Shown piece by piece: positions 6,073-14,755 of a stretch of DNA of 32,172 bases. The stretch lies in IMG/VR virus record IMGVR_UViG_3300012920_000141, positions 1 to 32,172 of that record. One strand, 5' to 3'. Under the pieces are notes generated by a model. It was given only the letters and a program-made list of their open reading frames with translations. It did no database searches and was not told the origin of the DNA. The position numbers were made by a program, and so were the translations under genes. The DNA comes from a virus. Every line of letters starts with the position of its first letter. Position 1 is the first letter of the stretch.

Positions 6073-6109
6073 CGTGCCCGTTCCACTTTCTTCTCGTATA
6101 TTTATAATA
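6073..6109 (+). promoter_or_regulatory. Composite promoter before the gp55 operon
   Basis: TATATTTATAATA (6097-6109) follows TTCTCG and has CGTG (6073-6076) 20 bases upstream. The lead-in and spacing fit the early-type promoters, while the core is also a full match to the late box (TATTTATAATA). The site may therefore be used by both the host-type and the gp55-type sigma. Confidence 0.5.
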
Positions 6110-6198
6110 CGGGTGTTTAGGAAAACGGGATAGAGAAATAAAGGAAATAGGGGGGTAAGGGATACCCCGGTAAAATAAGTTACAATTAAATAAAAGTC
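6110..6198 (+). promoter_or_regulatory. Leader with GGGGTA/TACCCC hairpin
   Basis: The leader of the gp55 operon is about 85 bases, the longest in the window. It contains a 6-bp stem, GGGGTA (6152-6157) with TACCCC (6163-6168), closing an AGGGA loop. No T-run follows, so it is not a standard terminator. It could stabilise the mRNA or control expression of the first gene. Confidence 0.35.
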
Positions 6199-6396
6199 AT
6201 GAGAAATAGAAATTTACTAAATCGAAAGTTAGATCAACTAGAAACTACTTTAATCACACTTCAGCAAATAGTTAATAGACAATCACCTATTGAAACATAT
6301 AAGGTTAATATTAATAAGGCTCAAGCTATGGTTGAGGAGATTAAAGATATGATTGAAAGAGAACCAATGTCTCCAGGGGAATTAAATAAAATTTAA
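6199..6396 (+). CDS. Small coiled-coil hypothetical protein (65 aa)
   Basis: The 65-residue protein is helical throughout, with heptad-like Leu/Ile/Val spacing (LLNRKLDQLETTLITLQQIVN and AQAMVEEIKDMIERE separated by a Pro-containing turn), so a helical hairpin or a small oligomer is likely. It is the first gene after the composite promoter at 6073-6109 and lies 13 bases before the HD-domain gene. No family is recognised. Confidence 0.6.
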   Translation: MRNRNLLNRKLDQLETTLITLQQIVNRQSPIETYKVNINKAQAMVEEIKDMIEREPMSPGELNKI

Positions 6397-6409
6397 TATA
6401 ATAAAGGTT

Positions 6410-7183
6410 ATGAAGTTATCGGCAGAACAAATCCAAGCAAATTGGGAAGAATTCCTAGCTAACATTGAAGAACATATTTCAGGTAATAGGGGAGAACAAT
6501 TACTTAATTTTTATAAACGTTACGAAGAACGTATTATATTAATGCCAGCTGCTCATAAAAAGGAATATCACGGAGCATTTCCAGGAGGATATGTAGCACA
6601 TGTTAATAGAGTAGTTAATGGTGCCCTCCATTTATATGATACTTGGGACCATTTTGGAGCAGATATGACTACATTTACTAAAGAAGAATTAGTATTTTCT
6701 GCTATTAATCATGACTTAGGTAAGTTAGGAGATAAAGATCATGATGCTTATATCCCTCAGACCGATCAATGGAGAAAAGATAAGCTAGGTGAGGATTACA
6801 TGTTTAATAAGCAATTAGCATTTTGTTCAGTACCTGATAGGGGTTTATTTTTATTACAACAACATGATATTTCTTATACATTTAATGAAATGGTAGCTAT
6901 TCAAACGCATGATGGTTTATATGATGATGCTAATGTAAAGTATCTTAAAACGTTCCTACCAGAACAAAAACCTCGTACATCTCTACCCTATATTTTACAT
7001 CAGGCAGATTTAATGGCTGCTCGTATAGAATTTGAACAAGAATGGTTACCTAAACTAAAAGGAGAAAATAGCGTGGAACCCCAAAAGAAAAATTATACAT
7101 TAAAGTCAAATAAAAATGCTAAATCAAAGGCACTTAATACTTTATCAAGTCCCGGATTGAAAAGCATGTTAGATAACTTATGA
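6410..7183 (+). CDS. HD-domain phosphohydrolase
   Basis: The 257-residue protein has the metal-binding residues of the HD superfamily: H64 in GGYVAHVNRV, the H101-D102 pair in SAINHDLGKLGD, further histidines (H152, H167) and D200 in ILHQADLMAARIE. These enzymes remove phosphate or pyrophosphate from nucleotides or cyclic dinucleotides using divalent metals. Homologues are common in marine T4-like phages. The substrate is not visible; trimming nucleotide pools or degrading a signal nucleotide of host defence are both possible. The last 35 residues are polar and Lys/Asn-rich. The stop overlaps the next start in an ATGA, so the two proteins are translationally coupled; gp55 follows. Confidence 0.85.
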   Translation: MKLSAEQIQANWEEFLANIEEHISGNRGEQLLNFYKRYEERIILMPAAHKKEYHGAFPGGYVAHVNRVVNGALHLYDTWDHFGADMTTFTKEELVFSAINHDLGKLGDKDHDAYIPQTDQWRKDKLGEDYMFNKQLAFCSVPDRGLFLLQQHDISYTFNEMVAIQTHDGLYDDANVKYLKTFLPEQKPRTSLPYILHQADLMAARIEFEQEWLPKLKGENSVEPQKKNYTLKSNKNAKSKALNTLSSPGLKSMLDNL

Positions 7184-7458
7184 TATTAGAAATAATAATA
7201 GGAATTTTAAGTTTATTAGTCGTTATCTTAGGATATACGACTTTTAACCTTTTAACAAAAATTGAAAAAGCAGAGGATATTATTATATCAAATTCTAATT
7301 TTATAAATAGCTTTTCATCAGAGCTAGAAAGAACGCAAAAACGTTTAGATAAAATAGATGAAAAAGGTTCATTCAAAAGTGATGACGAAATAGGTTGGTT
7401 TTTTAATGAAATTAAAATATTACAAAATAATCTTTCCAAATATAAGATTGACCAATAA
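7180..7458 (+). CDS. Membrane-anchored coiled-coil protein (92 aa)
   Basis: The 92-residue product has an N-terminal membrane segment (ILEIIIGILSLLVVILGYTT, residues 2-21), then a coiled-coil region (about 24-62), then a conserved-looking acidic/aromatic segment with KSDDEIGWFFNEIKILQ (residues about 66-82). From memory, small proteins with an N-terminal anchor and a DEIGFFF-like motif lie next to gp55 in other marine T4-like phages; I cannot verify this here. It overlaps the HD gene by four bases and precedes gp55 by three. The function is unknown. Confidence 0.7.
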   Translation: MILEIIIGILSLLVVILGYTTFNLLTKIEKAEDIIISNSNFINSFSSELERTQKRLDKIDEKGSFKSDDEIGWFFNEIKILQNNLSKYKIDQ

Positions 7459-7461
7459 GTA

Positions 7462-8178
7462 ATGGCCCCAAGAAAAAGAAGAAAAAAGAGTAAAAATTAC
7501 TTTACTCAGGAGACAGAGGACTATATTGTAAAGTACAATAAACTAGACTCAGTAAAAAAAGCAGAGTTGAGAAGTAAAATATATGAAGAACATATACATT
7601 ACCCATTTTTTAAGCTTACTCAAAATATAATTCATACTTTTAAATTTTATCATACTGAGGTTACGGATTTAGAGCATTTACAACATGAAATAATAACTTT
7701 TCTTCTATCTAAAATCCATTTATTTGATCCGGGAAGGGGGGCTAAAGCCTACTCATATTTTGGTACTATAGTAAAACGTTGGTTAATATTATATAATACT
7801 AAAAATTATAAAAAGAAAATAAATAAAGTAGGTGTAGAGGAGTTATCTAAAGAAGGTTCATCCCATGTATATAGTATAGGGGATAATAAGATAAAAAGTG
7901 ATTTAGATAAGTATGTAGATATTTTTGTGGAACATGTATCAGAAAACATATTTGAACTATTTCCAAAGAAAAATGACGCTCAAATAGCTGATGCTATTTT
8001 GGAATTATTTCGTAAAAGAGAGGATTTAGAAGTTTTTAATAAAAAAGCATTATACATTTATATTAGAGAAATGGTAGATGTAAAAACCCCCAAAATAACT
8101 AAAATAGCTGATAAACTTCACGATATTTTTAAATCTCAATACATATTTTATTTAGAAAACGGGTACACAAAATTCTAA
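7462..8178 (+). CDS. 55: Late-transcription sigma factor, gp55-like
   Basis: The 238-residue protein resembles T4 gp55, the small sigma-70-family factor that directs host RNA polymerase to late promoters together with the sliding clamp. The basic N-terminus (PRKRRKKSK) is followed by a region-2 core: LTQNIIHTFKFYH (residues 52-64), LQHEIITFLLSKIHLFDPGRG (about 73-93) and AKAYSYFGTIVKRWLILYN (about 94-112), the segment that matches region 2.3/2.4 and would melt and read the -10 box. It lacks a region 4, as expected for gp55. The C-terminal half is helical. It is the last gene of its operon, directly before the first large late unit, whose promoters (TATTTATAATAAA) it most likely recognises. 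Confidence 0.85.
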   Translation: MAPRKRRKKSKNYFTQETEDYIVKYNKLDSVKKAELRSKIYEEHIHYPFFKLTQNIIHTFKFYHTEVTDLEHLQHEIITFLLSKIHLFDPGRGAKAYSYFGTIVKRWLILYNTKNYKKKINKVGVEELSKEGSSHVYSIGDNKIKSDLDKYVDIFVEHVSENIFELFPKKNDAQIADAILELFRKREDLEVFNKKALYIYIREMVDVKTPKITKIADKLHDIFKSQYIFYLENGYTKF

Positions 8179-8192
8179 ACCCCCTTTATATC

Positions 8193-8209
8193 AATATTTA
8201 TAATAAAAA
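8193..8209 (+). promoter_or_regulatory. Late promoter box
   Basis: AATATTTATAATAAAAA lies directly after gp55 and ends five bases before the start at 8215, matching the boxes at 2833 and 12112. It would drive the spike and baseplate unit. Confidence 0.65.
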
Positions 8210-8214
8210 ATATT

Positions 8215-8568
8215 ATGGGATCATTAGACAATGTAGTATTCGGAAAGAAAAAATTCTCGGATATACTTAATGAAATTTACGATAACCAGAAAAAAAAAGA
8301 AAAACAAATTTCTGGTTTAATTTCTGAGCTAAAGCCACTTATAAGTGACATAGGTGATGCAACTTTAATTGTACCTTTAATAAAAGAATACATGGAAATT
8401 GGCGTAAGAAACGATGAACAATTAATTAAAATGGCCACTATAATACAACGTGCGCTTAATAATAGTTCTGGTGAGGATTCATTAGGAATTACAGACGAAG
8501 AAAAAGCTGAATTAATAGCTGAATTAGATAAGCTTAACGAAAACTTCGAAGAAAAAAAAGATGAATAG
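8215..8568 (+). CDS. Hypothetical late protein (117 aa)
   Basis: The product is acidic and helical: an N-terminal Lys-rich coil (DNQKKKEKQISGLISELK), a compact middle (DATLIVPLIKEYMEIGVRNDEQLIKMATIIQRAL) and an acidic tail (TDEEKAELIAELDKL...EEKKDE). No family is recognised. As first gene of a late unit it is likely a structural or assembly protein; helical proteins of this size can be baseplate or tail chaperones. Its end overlaps the spike gene by eight bases, so the two are probably made in coordination. Confidence 0.6.
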   Translation: MGSLDNVVFGKKKFSDILNEIYDNQKKKEKQISGLISELKPLISDIGDATLIVPLIKEYMEIGVRNDEQLIKMATIIQRALNNSSGEDSLGITDEEKAELIAELDKLNENFEEKKDE

Positions 8569-9814
8569 AGGATTTGCGGCTCTAAATAATAAATTTAATC
8601 AGGAGTTTTCTGGTATTGAAGACTTTGGGGGGTTAGTATCTAGTGTTCGTGTAGTAGACATAGTATTAGATAATCAACACCCTAAATTTTCAGATTACGG
8701 TGGTTGGAATGGAATAGGTACAATTAATTTTGAGGAGGTATCTATAAATTCATTTGAAAAAAAAGATTTAGGTGTTGCTACCCCCTTATTACCATTTTTA
8801 AAAAATTATCCATTAATTAATGAGATAGTATTAATATTTACCTTACCTAGTAGAGATATTGGGGGAGGAAATGATGCACCTAATTTTTACTATTTAAATC
8901 CAATTAGTATTTGGAATCACCCCCATCATAATGCTTATCCAAGCAGTACTAAAGTAGATGACTTACCTGATTCTTCACAAAAAGATTACCAATTAATAGA
9001 AGCAGGAAGTGTTAGAAGAGTTTCGGATGAATCAACAGATATAAATTTAAACTCCCCTACTGCTCCTATAGGTAGCAATGGTGGAATTTTTATAGAGGAA
9101 TTAGATGTATACCCATTACTTCCCTTTTCTGGTGATAATATATTTGAGGGAAGGTTTGGAAATTCAATTCGTTTAGGAAGTACATCTAAAACTTCTAATA
9201 TTTTATATTCTAATAATTGGTCAAATTTTGGTAAAAATGGTAATCCTATTACAATTATAAGAAATGGTCAGGATCCAAATAATGATAATGAGGGATGGAT
9301 TCCCACAATTGAAGATATAAATAAAGATTTATCATCAATATACTTAACTTCCAATCAAAAAATCCCAATATCATCTGAATTTAGATCATACCCCGCAATA
9401 ACTGGAATTCAACCCGATACTCTCGGAAGTTACAATAAACCCCAAATAGTATTAAAATCAGGAAGGTTAGTATTTAATACTGATGTAGATAGTATTTTAT
9501 TAAACTCAAAAGATCATATAGGTTTATCAGCTGTAAATGATATAGGATTATTTTCTAGAAAAGGAAATGTAAATATTAGGGGTAATAATATAAAATTAGG
9601 AGGTGTTAATGCTATTGAATCCTTAATATTAGGAAATACTTTTTTAACTCAATTTGAAGCTTTACTAGAAGCTCTAGAAAAATTATCCTCCGCACTAATA
9701 GATGAACCTAATTTAAAAGTTACTTCAGATGTTGCTGATAACTTAGTTTTAATTTCAGAAGGTTTTAGAGGGCAAATGAGTCTTATGTTATCTAAAAACG
9801 TTAAAACCACTTAA
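8561..9814 (+). CDS. 5: Baseplate hub spike protein, gp5-like (OB-fold plus beta-helix)
   Basis: The 417-residue protein has the layout of a central tail spike. The N-terminal part contains a VSSVRVVDIVLD...GTINFEEV segment that fits an OB-fold. A GRFGNSIRLGST motif at about residues 196-207 is typical of gp5-like phage spikes and is followed by a PITIIRNGQ strand. The C-terminal third (about residues 310-350) has short repeating strands (SKDHIGLSAVNDIGLFSRKG, then VNIRGNNIKLGG) expected of a triple beta-helix needle. No lysozyme domain is visible, unlike T4 gp5. It would sit at the baseplate centre and pierce the outer membrane. It starts within the 117-aa gene and is two bases from the next gene. 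Confidence 0.7.
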   Translation: MNRGFAALNNKFNQEFSGIEDFGGLVSSVRVVDIVLDNQHPKFSDYGGWNGIGTINFEEVSINSFEKKDLGVATPLLPFLKNYPLINEIVLIFTLPSRDIGGGNDAPNFYYLNPISIWNHPHHNAYPSSTKVDDLPDSSQKDYQLIEAGSVRRVSDESTDINLNSPTAPIGSNGGIFIEELDVYPLLPFSGDNIFEGRFGNSIRLGSTSKTSNILYSNNWSNFGKNGNPITIIRNGQDPNNDNEGWIPTIEDINKDLSSIYLTSNQKIPISSEFRSYPAITGIQPDTLGSYNKPQIVLKSGRLVFNTDVDSILLNSKDHIGLSAVNDIGLFSRKGNVNIRGNNIKLGGVNAIESLILGNTFLTQFEALLEALEKLSSALIDEPNLKVTSDVADNLVLISEGFRGQMSLMLSKNVKTT

Positions 9815-9816
9815 AA

Positions 9817-12108
9817 ATGGCAGCAGAACAGGTAATATTACAATTAGCGGAAGAATTCTTAAAAACATCTAAAGGAAAAAAAATATTAGGTAAAGAAATA
9901 CCTACACAGGAAATTAATAGACAAATTGAAGAAATAGCCCAAAGGGCGGAGTTAACGGAATCTGAATTAATGAATTTAGGTTATGTAACAGCTGCTAAAA
10001 ATGGTATAGCTCAGGCCAAACAACTTCAAGAACAATTTGATTTACCTGAAGAAGAATTAAAAATAGTAGGAACTCAATATGCGAATAATGCCGGGTTACC
10101 AGTTTCTGAATTAACAGAAGAGGAATTAGTTGAATTTGGTAGAGAACAATTTCTTGCATTTGCTTCCGATCAAACTGATTCAATTGATTTTGCCAATATT
10201 AATGTACCAGAGCTTAAAAATATTGCCTTAGAATTTCCTAATTTAGATTTTGATTTTGACCTTAGTTTTGGTGGTGGGGGTTTATCTAAAGAAGAAAGAA
10301 GAGCCAGAAGACAAAGAAGAAAAGATCGTAGAGCTGCTCGTAGAGATGCTCGTAGACAAGCTAGAGAAGAAGCTAAAGCAGAAATACGTGCCTTAATTAG
10401 AAAAAGACGTCAGGAATATACCCCTACTTTAAAAACCTTTGTAATTAGTGGTAAAGTTTTTGCCGAACCCCTAGAAATTTTTGATAAATGGGAGGCAATA
10501 GATAAGGATCAAACTCTATCTGAATCAGAAAAAAGGAAAAGAAAATTAGAAGTTACAACTAGTGAAACTGATGGATCCTTTGGTGGAGTTAGAATAGGTG
10601 CAGCTTATCTAAAAGCACCTGATGCATCTAACCCTACTATAAATGAACAACTAGATGGTATTTTAGAAGTACCATCCCCAGATCCGGATTATACATTTGA
10701 AAATCCAACTTTAAAAGATGTAGCACCTAAAGTACCAGACGTAAGAGAAATTAACCCACTAGACACAGTTGAGGGAGCCGAATATGTACCATACCCTAAT
10801 AGTTTAATTTTACCTCCATATCGTAGTGATGGTTCTAAATTTATGGATATAAGTTTATTTACCCTAAAACTAGAAAACTTATCATCAGAAGAAATTCAAA
10901 ACCTTACTCCAGAAGAAAGAAGAGCACTTAGAAGAGAAGAAAGAAGAGGAATAAGAGATGCAAGAAGAGAAGAAAGAAATGAATTAAAAAGAATAGATTT
11001 TGAAGCAACCACTGATCCTGTAGACGGAAGTTTTTCTATCAGTGTTAGAATACCGGTACTACCTATAAATAATTTAGCTCTGTTAGATTTATATTTAGTT
11101 TATACTAAAGCTGAATATGTTCCTAAATTCCAACCTATATTAAATAGGGATAGAACAGTAAAAAGTGATTTATCTACAGTACAAATAAAATCAATTGATG
11201 CTGAAGTAGAAAGAATAAAACTTCAATTTCAAAATGCATCTACTGATGTGTTACAAAAGGCAAAATCCGTAGGGTTAGATTGGGTTGAAATTGCTTTAAT
11301 CCAAAGAAAAAAAGGTATTTTAAGAATAACTAAAATTATTAAAAAAACATTATTCCCCTTATTATTAGGTTTATTAATTGAGTTTGGTATAACTTCTTTA
11401 TTACAAAAAAACCAAAAAACATGTCCTACACCTGATAAATTAAAATCCGTAACTAGAAGGAGAAATAGAGTAGTTAGACAATTGAATACTATATATAAAG
11501 GTATAGGAGCTAATACCGCAATAGCCGGAGCAGCATTAATATTAGCGGCTGCATTAAAAAAAGGATACATTACAATTCAAGGATTACCTATACCTCAAGC
11601 ATTTGGTACCCCACCATCTAAAGATTTTGGTGGTTTGATATTTGCACAAAAAACTTCTCTTCAAAGTAGATTAGAAAATACCGTTAATTTATTAAAAGAC
11701 TTAGAAAAACAAAATAAAGAACTAAATAAGCAATTATTAGTAGCCCTATTATTTGCTGTAGCAGCTACACTTTCAGTATTAGCTTTATTAAAAGCTATAG
11801 ATGGGTTAACTGAGGAATGCTCACCTAACACTGTAGAAGGAGCAGAAGAATTATCTAGAGAATTATTAGATTTATCAGAGGAACAAACGGAAGAACAAGA
11901 ACCCCCTATAGAAAGTTTGAATGGTTTTTTCTTTTCAGTAGAAACGGAAAAAAATAGTGTAGGAGAATTAAAAAGAAGATTTGCAGTAGCTAAAAATAAA
12001 CAAGGAGTAACCCTATTAAAAGGAGAACCATCTTTTAGTTCTATAGATCAAGTACTAATAGATGAGCTTATATTTTATATTGAACAAAATAATTTAAAAG
12101 CTAATTAA
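9817..12108 (+). CDS. Large baseplate- or tail-associated protein (763 aa)
   Basis: The protein has an acidic helical N-terminus (1-150), then a Gly run and a very Arg/Glu-rich helix at about 157-200 (RRARRQRRKDRRAARR), then a beta domain starting TFVISGKVFAEPL with a TDGSF turn. A second Arg/Glu helix (about 365-395) leads to a second DGSFSISVRI beta domain. The two ISGKV/DGSF pieces resemble carboxypeptidase-regulatory-like (Ig-type) repeats. The last third has hydrophobic stretches near residues 508-525, 563-580 and 641-660, unusual in a virion protein and suggestive of membrane contact. It follows the spike gene by two bases, in the position of a hub or tail-tip protein. No family is recognised with certainty. 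Confidence 0.55.
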   Translation: MAAEQVILQLAEEFLKTSKGKKILGKEIPTQEINRQIEEIAQRAELTESELMNLGYVTAAKNGIAQAKQLQEQFDLPEEELKIVGTQYANNAGLPVSELTEEELVEFGREQFLAFASDQTDSIDFANINVPELKNIALEFPNLDFDFDLSFGGGGLSKEERRARRQRRKDRRAARRDARRQAREEAKAEIRALIRKRRQEYTPTLKTFVISGKVFAEPLEIFDKWEAIDKDQTLSESEKRKRKLEVTTSETDGSFGGVRIGAAYLKAPDASNPTINEQLDGILEVPSPDPDYTFENPTLKDVAPKVPDVREINPLDTVEGAEYVPYPNSLILPPYRSDGSKFMDISLFTLKLENLSSEEIQNLTPEERRALRREERRGIRDARREERNELKRIDFEATTDPVDGSFSISVRIPVLPINNLALLDLYLVYTKAEYVPKFQPILNRDRTVKSDLSTVQIKSIDAEVERIKLQFQNASTDVLQKAKSVGLDWVEIALIQRKKGILRITKIIKKTLFPLLLGLLIEFGITSLLQKNQKTCPTPDKLKSVTRRRNRVVRQLNTIYKGIGANTAIAGAALILAAALKKGYITIQGLPIPQAFGTPPSKDFGGLIFAQKTSLQSRLENTVNLLKDLEKQNKELNKQLLVALLFAVAATLSVLALLKAIDGLTEECSPNTVEGAEELSRELLDLSEEQTEEQEPPIESLNGFFFSVETEKNSVGELKRRFAVAKNKQGVTLLKGEPSFSSIDQVLIDELIFYIEQNNLKAN

Positions 12109-12111
12109 TTT

Positions 12112-12127
12112 AATATTTATAATAAAT
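12112..12127 (+). promoter_or_regulatory. Late promoter box
   Basis: AATATTTATAATAAAT matches the other late boxes. It starts four bases after the stop of the 763-aa gene and ends nine bases before the start at 12137, opening the gp25-gp6-giant protein unit. Confidence 0.65.
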
Positions 12128-12136
12128 CATATACGT

Positions 12137-12499
12137 ATGAAACTAAATCAACTAAAAACAATAGTAAAGGAAGCAGTAAGAGAAGCAATCCAAGAAGAAA
12201 TAAAAGATATTCTTCTGGAGGCAATTAAATCCCCTAAGCAACAGGTAAATGAAACAGTTACATCTAATATAGCAAAACCTACAGAAGGTTTAAATAAACA
12301 ATCTAGGGAAAAAATTAGAGAAAACTATATGAATGTTTTAGGAAATATGATGCCAGGATCCAATGGTACCATTTCCGCTAATACTAATGATATTCCACTT
12401 CAAATGAGTGGGCCTGTAGATACCACAAGCCCAAATGGTAAACTACCAGAGGGGAATGTATCAATGGATCAAATTATGGGGTTAATGAATAAAAGATAA
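12137..12499 (+). CDS. Hypothetical virion-associated protein (120 aa)
   Basis: The 120-residue product begins with a long amphipathic helix (MKLNQLKTIVKEAVREAIQE, continuing to about residue 30), a pattern common at the N-termini of T4-like head-packaged or virion-assembly proteins. The rest is polar and low in structure, rich in Asn, Ser, Pro and Met, ending MDQIMGLMNKR. It leads the late unit with gp25 and gp6 and is three bases from gp25. No family is recognised. It may be a structural accessory protein or a scaffold-like helper. Confidence 0.55.
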   Translation: MKLNQLKTIVKEAVREAIQEEIKDILLEAIKSPKQQVNETVTSNIAKPTEGLNKQSREKIRENYMNVLGNMMPGSNGTISANTNDIPLQMSGPVDTTSPNGKLPEGNVSMDQIMGLMNKR

Positions 12500-12501
12500 A
12501 A

Positions 12502-12909
12502 ATGGCATTTGGAGCAAGAAGAGTATTTCCAGTAGATTTAAATCCCAGAAGAGCAGTAGGTATAAACTTACCTCTTAATGGAGATGCTGTTTTTGAACCT
12601 AATTTTACAAGTAAGGACGCTATTAAAAGTAATCTAGTTAATTTTTTATTAACTAATCCTGGTGAAAGACCAGCTAATCCTTTATTTGGGGCGGGTTTAA
12701 GAGAATTTGTATTTACTTCTATTGTAGATGATAATTTAGATTTTATAAGAGAAGATATACAAAATAAAATTAATAATGAGTTTACTAATATAAGATTATT
12801 AGACATAAATATAAACCAAGATATTGATAATAATACTATTATAGTTGAAATATTTTATTCAGTACCTAACACTAATATTAATGATAATCTAGTATTAAAT
12901 TTTTCATAA
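12502..12909 (+). CDS. 25: Baseplate wedge protein, gp25-like
   Basis: The 135-residue protein matches the GPW/gp25 family: N-terminal beta region ending GINLPLNGDAVF, then KSNLVNFLLTNPGERPANPLFGAGLREFVF (residues about 35-64), the hallmark with the conserved NPGER and G-x-G-L motifs, then DNLDFIREDIQNKI helix and a final strand pair. gp25 joins the baseplate wedges to the sheath and nucleates sheath polymerisation in contractile tails. Length equals the T4 protein (132 aa). It precedes gp6 by three bases, the order found in many contractile-tail phages. Confidence 0.9.
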   Translation: MAFGARRVFPVDLNPRRAVGINLPLNGDAVFEPNFTSKDAIKSNLVNFLLTNPGERPANPLFGAGLREFVFTSIVDDNLDFIREDIQNKINNEFTNIRLLDININQDIDNNTIIVEIFYSVPNTNINDNLVLNFS

Positions 12910-12912
12910 AAA

Positions 12913-14751
12913 ATGGCAGTTCAAAGAAATATATCATACATTAATAAAGATTTTGCTGATTATAGATCGCAACTTATAAATTTTTCCCAAACATATTTCC
13001 CAAATACTTATTCTGATTTTGCAAACTCATCAGTTGGTATGATGTTTATAGAACAAGCTTCTTATGTAGGAGATGTTTTATCTTTTTATTTGGACAATCA
13101 GGTTCAGGAAACATTTTTACAATACGCAAGACAAAATAATAATATATATGAATTAGCATATATGTTTGGATATAGACCTAAAGTAACAGGTTTATCCACA
13201 GTAGACATTGACTTTTACCAGTTAGTACCTGCAAAAGTAGTAGGAAGTACATCAGTACCAGACTATGATTATTCCTTATTTGTAGGTGAAAATACAACCA
13301 TTTCTACAAGATTAGGGGGTAATTTTGTTATAGAAGATTCAATAGACTTTTCAGTTTCTAATTCATTAGACCCCACAGATGTATCTATAGCACAAATATC
13401 TTCTGGTGAACCTACTTATTTTTTATTAAAGAAAACTCGTAAAGCTCAATCTGGAACTATAACTTCTATACAATTTTCATTTGGTGATTTTGAAGAATTT
13501 CCAACTGTTGAAATTAGTGATACTAATATATCTCATATAATAGATGTATTTGACACTAATGGTAATGAATATTTTGAAGTGGATTATTTAGGACAAGAAT
13601 TAGTATATGATAGTATTAAAAATACTAACGTTAATGATCCGAATAATTATTTAAATAGTAATGATGCCCCTTATATATTAAAAACTAAACAGGTACAGAA
13701 TAGATTTGCGACACGATTTAAAAACAGATCAACTTTACAAATACAATTTGGCTCAGGAAACCCAGCTGATACAACTGAAGAAATTATACCTAACCCAGAT
13801 AATGTAGGTTTAGGTTTACCATTTGAACAAAAGAAATTAACCACGGCATTTAGCCCCACTAATTTTATATTTACAAATACTTACGGAGTAGCCCCAGTGA
13901 ATACTACTTTAACAGTAAGATATTTAAAAGGTGGAGGAGTAACATCTAATGTACCTGCTAATTCATTAACTGTTCCTAATACTAATGGAGTTAAGTTTTT
14001 AAAGAATTCATTAAACGCAACAACGGCGCAATATATATTTGACTCATTTGCTACTAATAATTTATTTGCAGCAACGGGAGGACAAGACGGAGATACTTTA
14101 TTAGAAATAAGACAAAATACTTTATCTAATTATAGCACTCAGTTACGTAATGTAACAGCAGATGATTATTTAATTAGAGCACTAAGTTTACCTAGTAGAT
14201 TTGGGGGAATAAGTAAGGCATATGTAGAAAAACCAAATATAAAAGATTCAGATTCGGATTTATGTCTATATATTTTAACTAAAAATGCTAATAATAATTT
14301 AATTGCGACTTCTGATACTTTAAAAGAAAACTTAAAAACATACCTAACTCAATATAGGATGTTAGGTGATACTATTGATATTAAAGATGCTTATGTAGTA
14401 AATATTGGAGTTGAATTTGAAATTGTAACTTCTCCTAACTTTAATAACAATGAAGTTTTAAATAATTGTATAAATGCATTAATTAATTATTTCTTAGTAG
14501 ATAAAATGAAAATTAATGCACCAATAATACTAAGAGAATTAACATTATTATTAGACTCAGTACCAGGTACTCAAACAATTAGGGATATAAAAATAGTAAA
14601 TAAAGTAGGAATAAGTGATGGATATTCATTGTATGCTTATGATGTAGAAGGAGCAAATCAAAATGGAGTTATATATCCTTCGTTAGATCCTATGATTTTT
14701 GAAGTAAAATATCCTTTAGAAGATATAAAAGGTAGAGTAGTAGCATTATAA
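12913..14751 (+). CDS. 6: Baseplate wedge protein, gp6-like (baseplate J)
   Basis: The 612-residue product fits T4 gp6 / baseplate J. The N-terminus (ISYINKDFADYRSQLINFSQ, residues 6-25) and the next block (FANSSVGMMFIEQASYVGDVLSFYLDNQ) match the wedge helical bundle motif of gp6. The C-terminal region (about 390-600: LSNYSTQLRNVTADDYLIRAL, then INAPIILRELTLLLDSVPG) matches the ring-forming domain. Six gp6 dimers form the inner ring of the baseplate. T4 gp6 is 660 aa, so the size is normal. Spacing to gp25 is three bases and to the next gene four, confirming the wedge operon. Confidence 0.9.
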   Translation: MAVQRNISYINKDFADYRSQLINFSQTYFPNTYSDFANSSVGMMFIEQASYVGDVLSFYLDNQVQETFLQYARQNNNIYELAYMFGYRPKVTGLSTVDIDFYQLVPAKVVGSTSVPDYDYSLFVGENTTISTRLGGNFVIEDSIDFSVSNSLDPTDVSIAQISSGEPTYFLLKKTRKAQSGTITSIQFSFGDFEEFPTVEISDTNISHIIDVFDTNGNEYFEVDYLGQELVYDSIKNTNVNDPNNYLNSNDAPYILKTKQVQNRFATRFKNRSTLQIQFGSGNPADTTEEIIPNPDNVGLGLPFEQKKLTTAFSPTNFIFTNTYGVAPVNTTLTVRYLKGGGVTSNVPANSLTVPNTNGVKFLKNSLNATTAQYIFDSFATNNLFAATGGQDGDTLLEIRQNTLSNYSTQLRNVTADDYLIRALSLPSRFGGISKAYVEKPNIKDSDSDLCLYILTKNANNNLIATSDTLKENLKTYLTQYRMLGDTIDIKDAYVVNIGVEFEIVTSPNFNNNEVLNNCINALINYFLVDKMKINAPIILRELTLLLDSVPGTQTIRDIKIVNKVGISDGYSLYAYDVEGANQNGVIYPSLDPMIFEVKYPLEDIKGRVVAL

Positions 14752-14755
14752 GATT

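Noticed and set aside
6152-6168. GGGGTA/TACCCC hairpin as terminator
   Set aside because: No T-run follows, and the next gene lies within the same leader.
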